From an uncultured Clostridia bacterium (lineage in GTDB: Bacteria; Bacillota; Clostridia; TANB77; CAG-508): 7,270 bases of DNA. Within the stretch, counting starts at the first letter, position 1, and the number at the start of each line of letters is the position of its first letter. Position numbers and translations under genes: made by a program. Positions 6,066-7,270 of the stretch are shown here, in pieces. The stretch is from NCBI GenBank assembly GCA_944393305.1, contig CALXZS010000066.1, positions 1 to 7,270 on the forward strand. Direction: 5' to 3'. The notes under the pieces are model-generated. The model was not told the DNA's origin and ran no database searches. It was given only the letters and a program-made list of their open reading frames with translations.

Positions 6066-6078
6066 ACCTCCTTATTTG
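6049..6078 (+). terminator. Intrinsic terminator of the FeoA-domain gene
   Basis: CAAATAA (6049-6055) pairs with TTATTTG (6072-6078), and GAGG (6057-6060) with CCTC (6067-6070), with one mismatch between. A strong T-tract follows (TTTTTTTATTTTTTT, 6080-6094). The stem overlaps the last codons and the stop codon. It is also placed to stop transcription of the convergent metalloprotease gene, but that direction has only a short GTTTC tail. Confidence 0.85.
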
Positions 6079-6084
6079 ATTTTT

Positions 6085-6777
6085 TTATTTTTTTAATTCC
6101 TTTTCTGCTTCTTTATAATCTGGCATATATTTTTCTACCATTGCCCAGAAATTCTTAGAATGATTCATATATTTTAAATGACAAACTTCATGTAATACAA
6201 CATATTCTATTGCTTTTCTACTATACATCATTAAATTTTGATTTATTGTTATTTTTTTAGTTGATGAGCAACTTCCCCATACTGATTTTGTTTTCTTTAT
6301 TCTATATTCTTCTGGAGCAAGTCCAACCATTTTTCTTGTTTTTTCCATAGCAGATTCTACTTCTCTTTCAGCTATCATATAATACATTTTATCTATCATC
6401 TTTTTTATTTGTTCGGTATTATCTTCATCAGCATATCTAAGTGGTAATATAATTACTATTTTACCATTTTCAACATTTAAAATTGCATTATTTATGTCTT
6501 TATAATATATATTTAAGTAATATGCTTCACCTAATATTTGAAATTTTTCTCCGTCAGCATATTCTTTTGCTTTTCTAGGAGATGTTTGGTATTCTTCTAG
6601 TTTTTGCATAATCCATTTTCTTTTACTTTCAACTACATCTTGGATTTGGGAACTAGTAACATACCATGGTGCTTTTATTACTACTTCACCATTTTGAATT
6701 GTTATATAAAAATTCTTAACTTTTGCCTTATTTACTGTGTAAGCAATTGTTTTATTTTCATATTTTATAGTTTTCAT
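6085..6777 (-). CDS. YgjP-like (DUF45) zinc metalloprotease
   Basis: This 230-residue protein is of the YgjP/DUF45 family, predicted zincin metallopeptidases related in fold to SprT and Wss1-type proteases. The zinc motif HEVCH (196-200) has Glu197 as catalytic base. A third ligand is likely His206 (YMNHSKNFW). The family signature WGSC (167-170) precedes it. The N-terminal half is beta-rich (1-40) followed by helix 44-64. There is no signal peptide, so it is cytoplasmic. The ATG is supported by AGGAGG (6785-6790) 7 nt upstream. It has its own near-consensus promoter with a LexA-like box at the predicted start of transcription. SprT/Wss1 relatives degrade DNA-protein crosslinks, so damage control would make sense, but substrate and function of the YgjP family are not established and this link is inference. 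Confidence 0.9.
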   Translation of the reverse strand: MKTIKYENKTIAYTVNKAKVKNFYITIQNGEVVIKAPWYVTSSQIQDVVESKRKWIMQKLEEYQTSPRKAKEYADGEKFQILGEAYYLNIYYKDINNAILNVENGKIVIILPLRYADEDNTEQIKKMIDKMYYMIAEREVESAMEKTRKMVGLAPEEYRIKKTKSVWGSCSSTKKITINQNLMMYSRKAIEYVVLHEVCHLKYMNHSKNFWAMVEKYMPDYKEAEKELKK

Positions 6778-6832
6778 ACTAGTTCCTCCTCAAGATTAAA
6801 ATTTAGGGTTGGTTGTTTGGTTATTTGTTCTC

Positions 6833-6846
6833 TGAACCTTCGTTCG
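6833..6846 (-). promoter_or_regulatory. LexA (SOS) box candidate in the metalloprotease promoter
   Basis: The minus strand reads CGAAC-GAAG-GTTCA, a perfect GAAC-N4-GTTC dyad and a 9 of 10 match to the CGAAC-N4-GTTCG operator bound by LexA/DinR in Bacillota. It lies 6 nt downstream of the -10 box and covers the predicted transcription start, a good position for repression. The adjoining GTTC-TCT-GAAC (6827-6837) adds a second overlapping dyad. I saw no other such box in the window. Confidence 0.65.
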
Positions 6847-6852
6847 ATTTTA

Positions 6853-6881
6853 ATTTTACTATTTTTATTTTTGTTTGTCAA
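6853..6881 (-). promoter_or_regulatory. Sigma-A promoter of the metalloprotease gene
   Basis: TTGACA (6876-6881) and TAAAAT (6853-6858) are separated by 17 nt, the same boxes and spacing as the dut promoter. Transcription should start near 6846, giving a leader of about 69 nt. Confidence 0.82.
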
Positions 6882-6910
6882 TACTTTTTTAAAAAAGTTT
6901 TATAAATTTT

Positions 6911-6956
6911 TTTAGAAGCTGTTTTAGGGAGGTGTCTCCCAAAAACAGCCTCTAAA
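6911..6956 (-). terminator. Long hairpin after the Rpn-family gene
   Basis: The arms at 6911-6931 and 6936-6956 pair over about 19 positions with two mismatches: GGGAG/CTCCC at the tip, then TTTT/AAAA, GCTG/CAGC and AGA/TCT outward, with a 4-nt loop. It starts 31 nt beyond the stop codon at 6988 on the minus strand. No U-run directly follows on either strand (A7 on the minus strand), so terminator function is likely by position but not by sequence; it may equally be the edge of an inserted unit. Confidence 0.5.
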
Positions 6957-6987
6957 GCATTTGCCTTACAGAATTGCATTTAGCTTT

Positions 6988-7270
6988 TCACTTGACCATA
7001 ATCAATTTTTCTATTTCTTCTTTACTTAATTTCGTTGCCTTTTCTATGTCCTCTATTCTAAATCCCATTTTCTTTAGTGCTTTTGCTATTTTTAATTTTT
7101 CCTCCATTCTTCCTGATTTTTTTCCATCAGCAATTCCTTCCTCTTTTGCTCTTATGAAATAATCTACTAACATACTTTTTCCTCCTCCTACTCTTTTATA
7201 TTTTTCTCTTATTTTTTCTACTGCTTCGTCTGATAATAATCTCTTTGCTACATTACATGTATATTCTTTT
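6988..7270 (-). CDS. Rpn/PD-(D/E)XK nuclease family transposase-like protein, C-terminal part (partial)
   Basis: The frame stays open to the window edge, so only the last 94 or so residues are visible; the 61-residue reading from an internal ATG is an artefact. The visible part matches the C-terminal tail of the Rpn (recombination-promoting nuclease) / PDDEXK_2 putative transposase family. It has a charged segment (LLSDEAVEKIREKYKR), then RAKEEGIADGKKSGRMEE, which follows the family's glycine-spaced EG/DG pattern. It ends in a helix-turn-helix-like tail, AKALKKMGFRIEDIEKATKL followed by SKEEIEKL. The nuclease domain would lie outside the window. In E. coli, Rpn proteins are DNA endonucleases that stimulate RecA-independent recombination; family members are often multicopy. 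GTAGGAGGAGG within the coding sequence could imitate an SD but precedes the internal ATG by chance. Confidence 0.75.
   Translation of the reverse strand, partial: KEYTCNVAKRLLSDEAVEKIREKYKRVGGGKSMLVDYFIRAKEEGIADGKKSGRMEEKLKIAKALKKMGFRIEDIEKATKLSKEEIEKLIMVK

Noticed and set aside
6988..7173. A complete 61-residue protein starting at 7173
   Set aside because: The frame is open to the window edge and the upstream residues continue the Rpn-family tail, so the ATG is internal and the gene is cut by the window.

Overview
The window is AT-rich, with TGA used as a stop, strong AGGAGG-type ribosome binding sites and consensus sigma-A promoters. This fits a low-GC Bacillota genome, most likely a Clostridia-type anaerobe (inference; no rRNA or marker gene is present). 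All genes are on the minus strand except one small FeoA-domain gene. There is no gene-free stretch longer than about 300 bases.

Layout from low to high coordinate. A DUF3298-type protein (54-692) lies downstream of a cytoplasmic Cu/Zn superoxide dismutase (734-1183), and its Shine-Dalgarno sequence sits inside a hairpin. Next is a beta-CASP metallo-beta-lactamase-fold RNase-like gene (1281-2703). It is visibly richer in GC than its neighbours, and its proper ATG is out of frame by one base at a T7 tract. A 172-bp palindromic element (2824-2995) follows, flanked by perfect 8-bp direct repeats and inserted into the 3' end of a YtcJ-like amidohydrolase (2981-4564). The amidohydrolase shares a two-gene operon with a YfcE-type phosphodiesterase (4587-5126). 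Then come a complete trimeric dUTPase with its own promoter (5261-5722), the divergent FeoA-domain gene (5820-6065, plus strand), a YgjP/DUF45 zinc metalloprotease (6085-6777) and the C-terminal end of an Rpn/PD-(D/E)XK family protein cut by the window edge (6988-7270).

No single pathway unites these genes; most look like independent housekeeping or accessory units. Three points stand out. (1) The 172-bp non-coding element looks like a MITE or structured-RNA element. Removing it in silico with one copy of its target duplication restores a stop codon directly after Leu523 of the amidohydrolase. (2) The metalloprotease promoter carries a GAAC-N4-GTTC operator at the predicted transcription start, which matches the LexA (SOS) box of Bacillota and suggests damage-inducible expression. 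(3) The RNase-like gene has a homopolymer frameshift at codons 7-8, which could be phase variation, early decay or a sequencing error.
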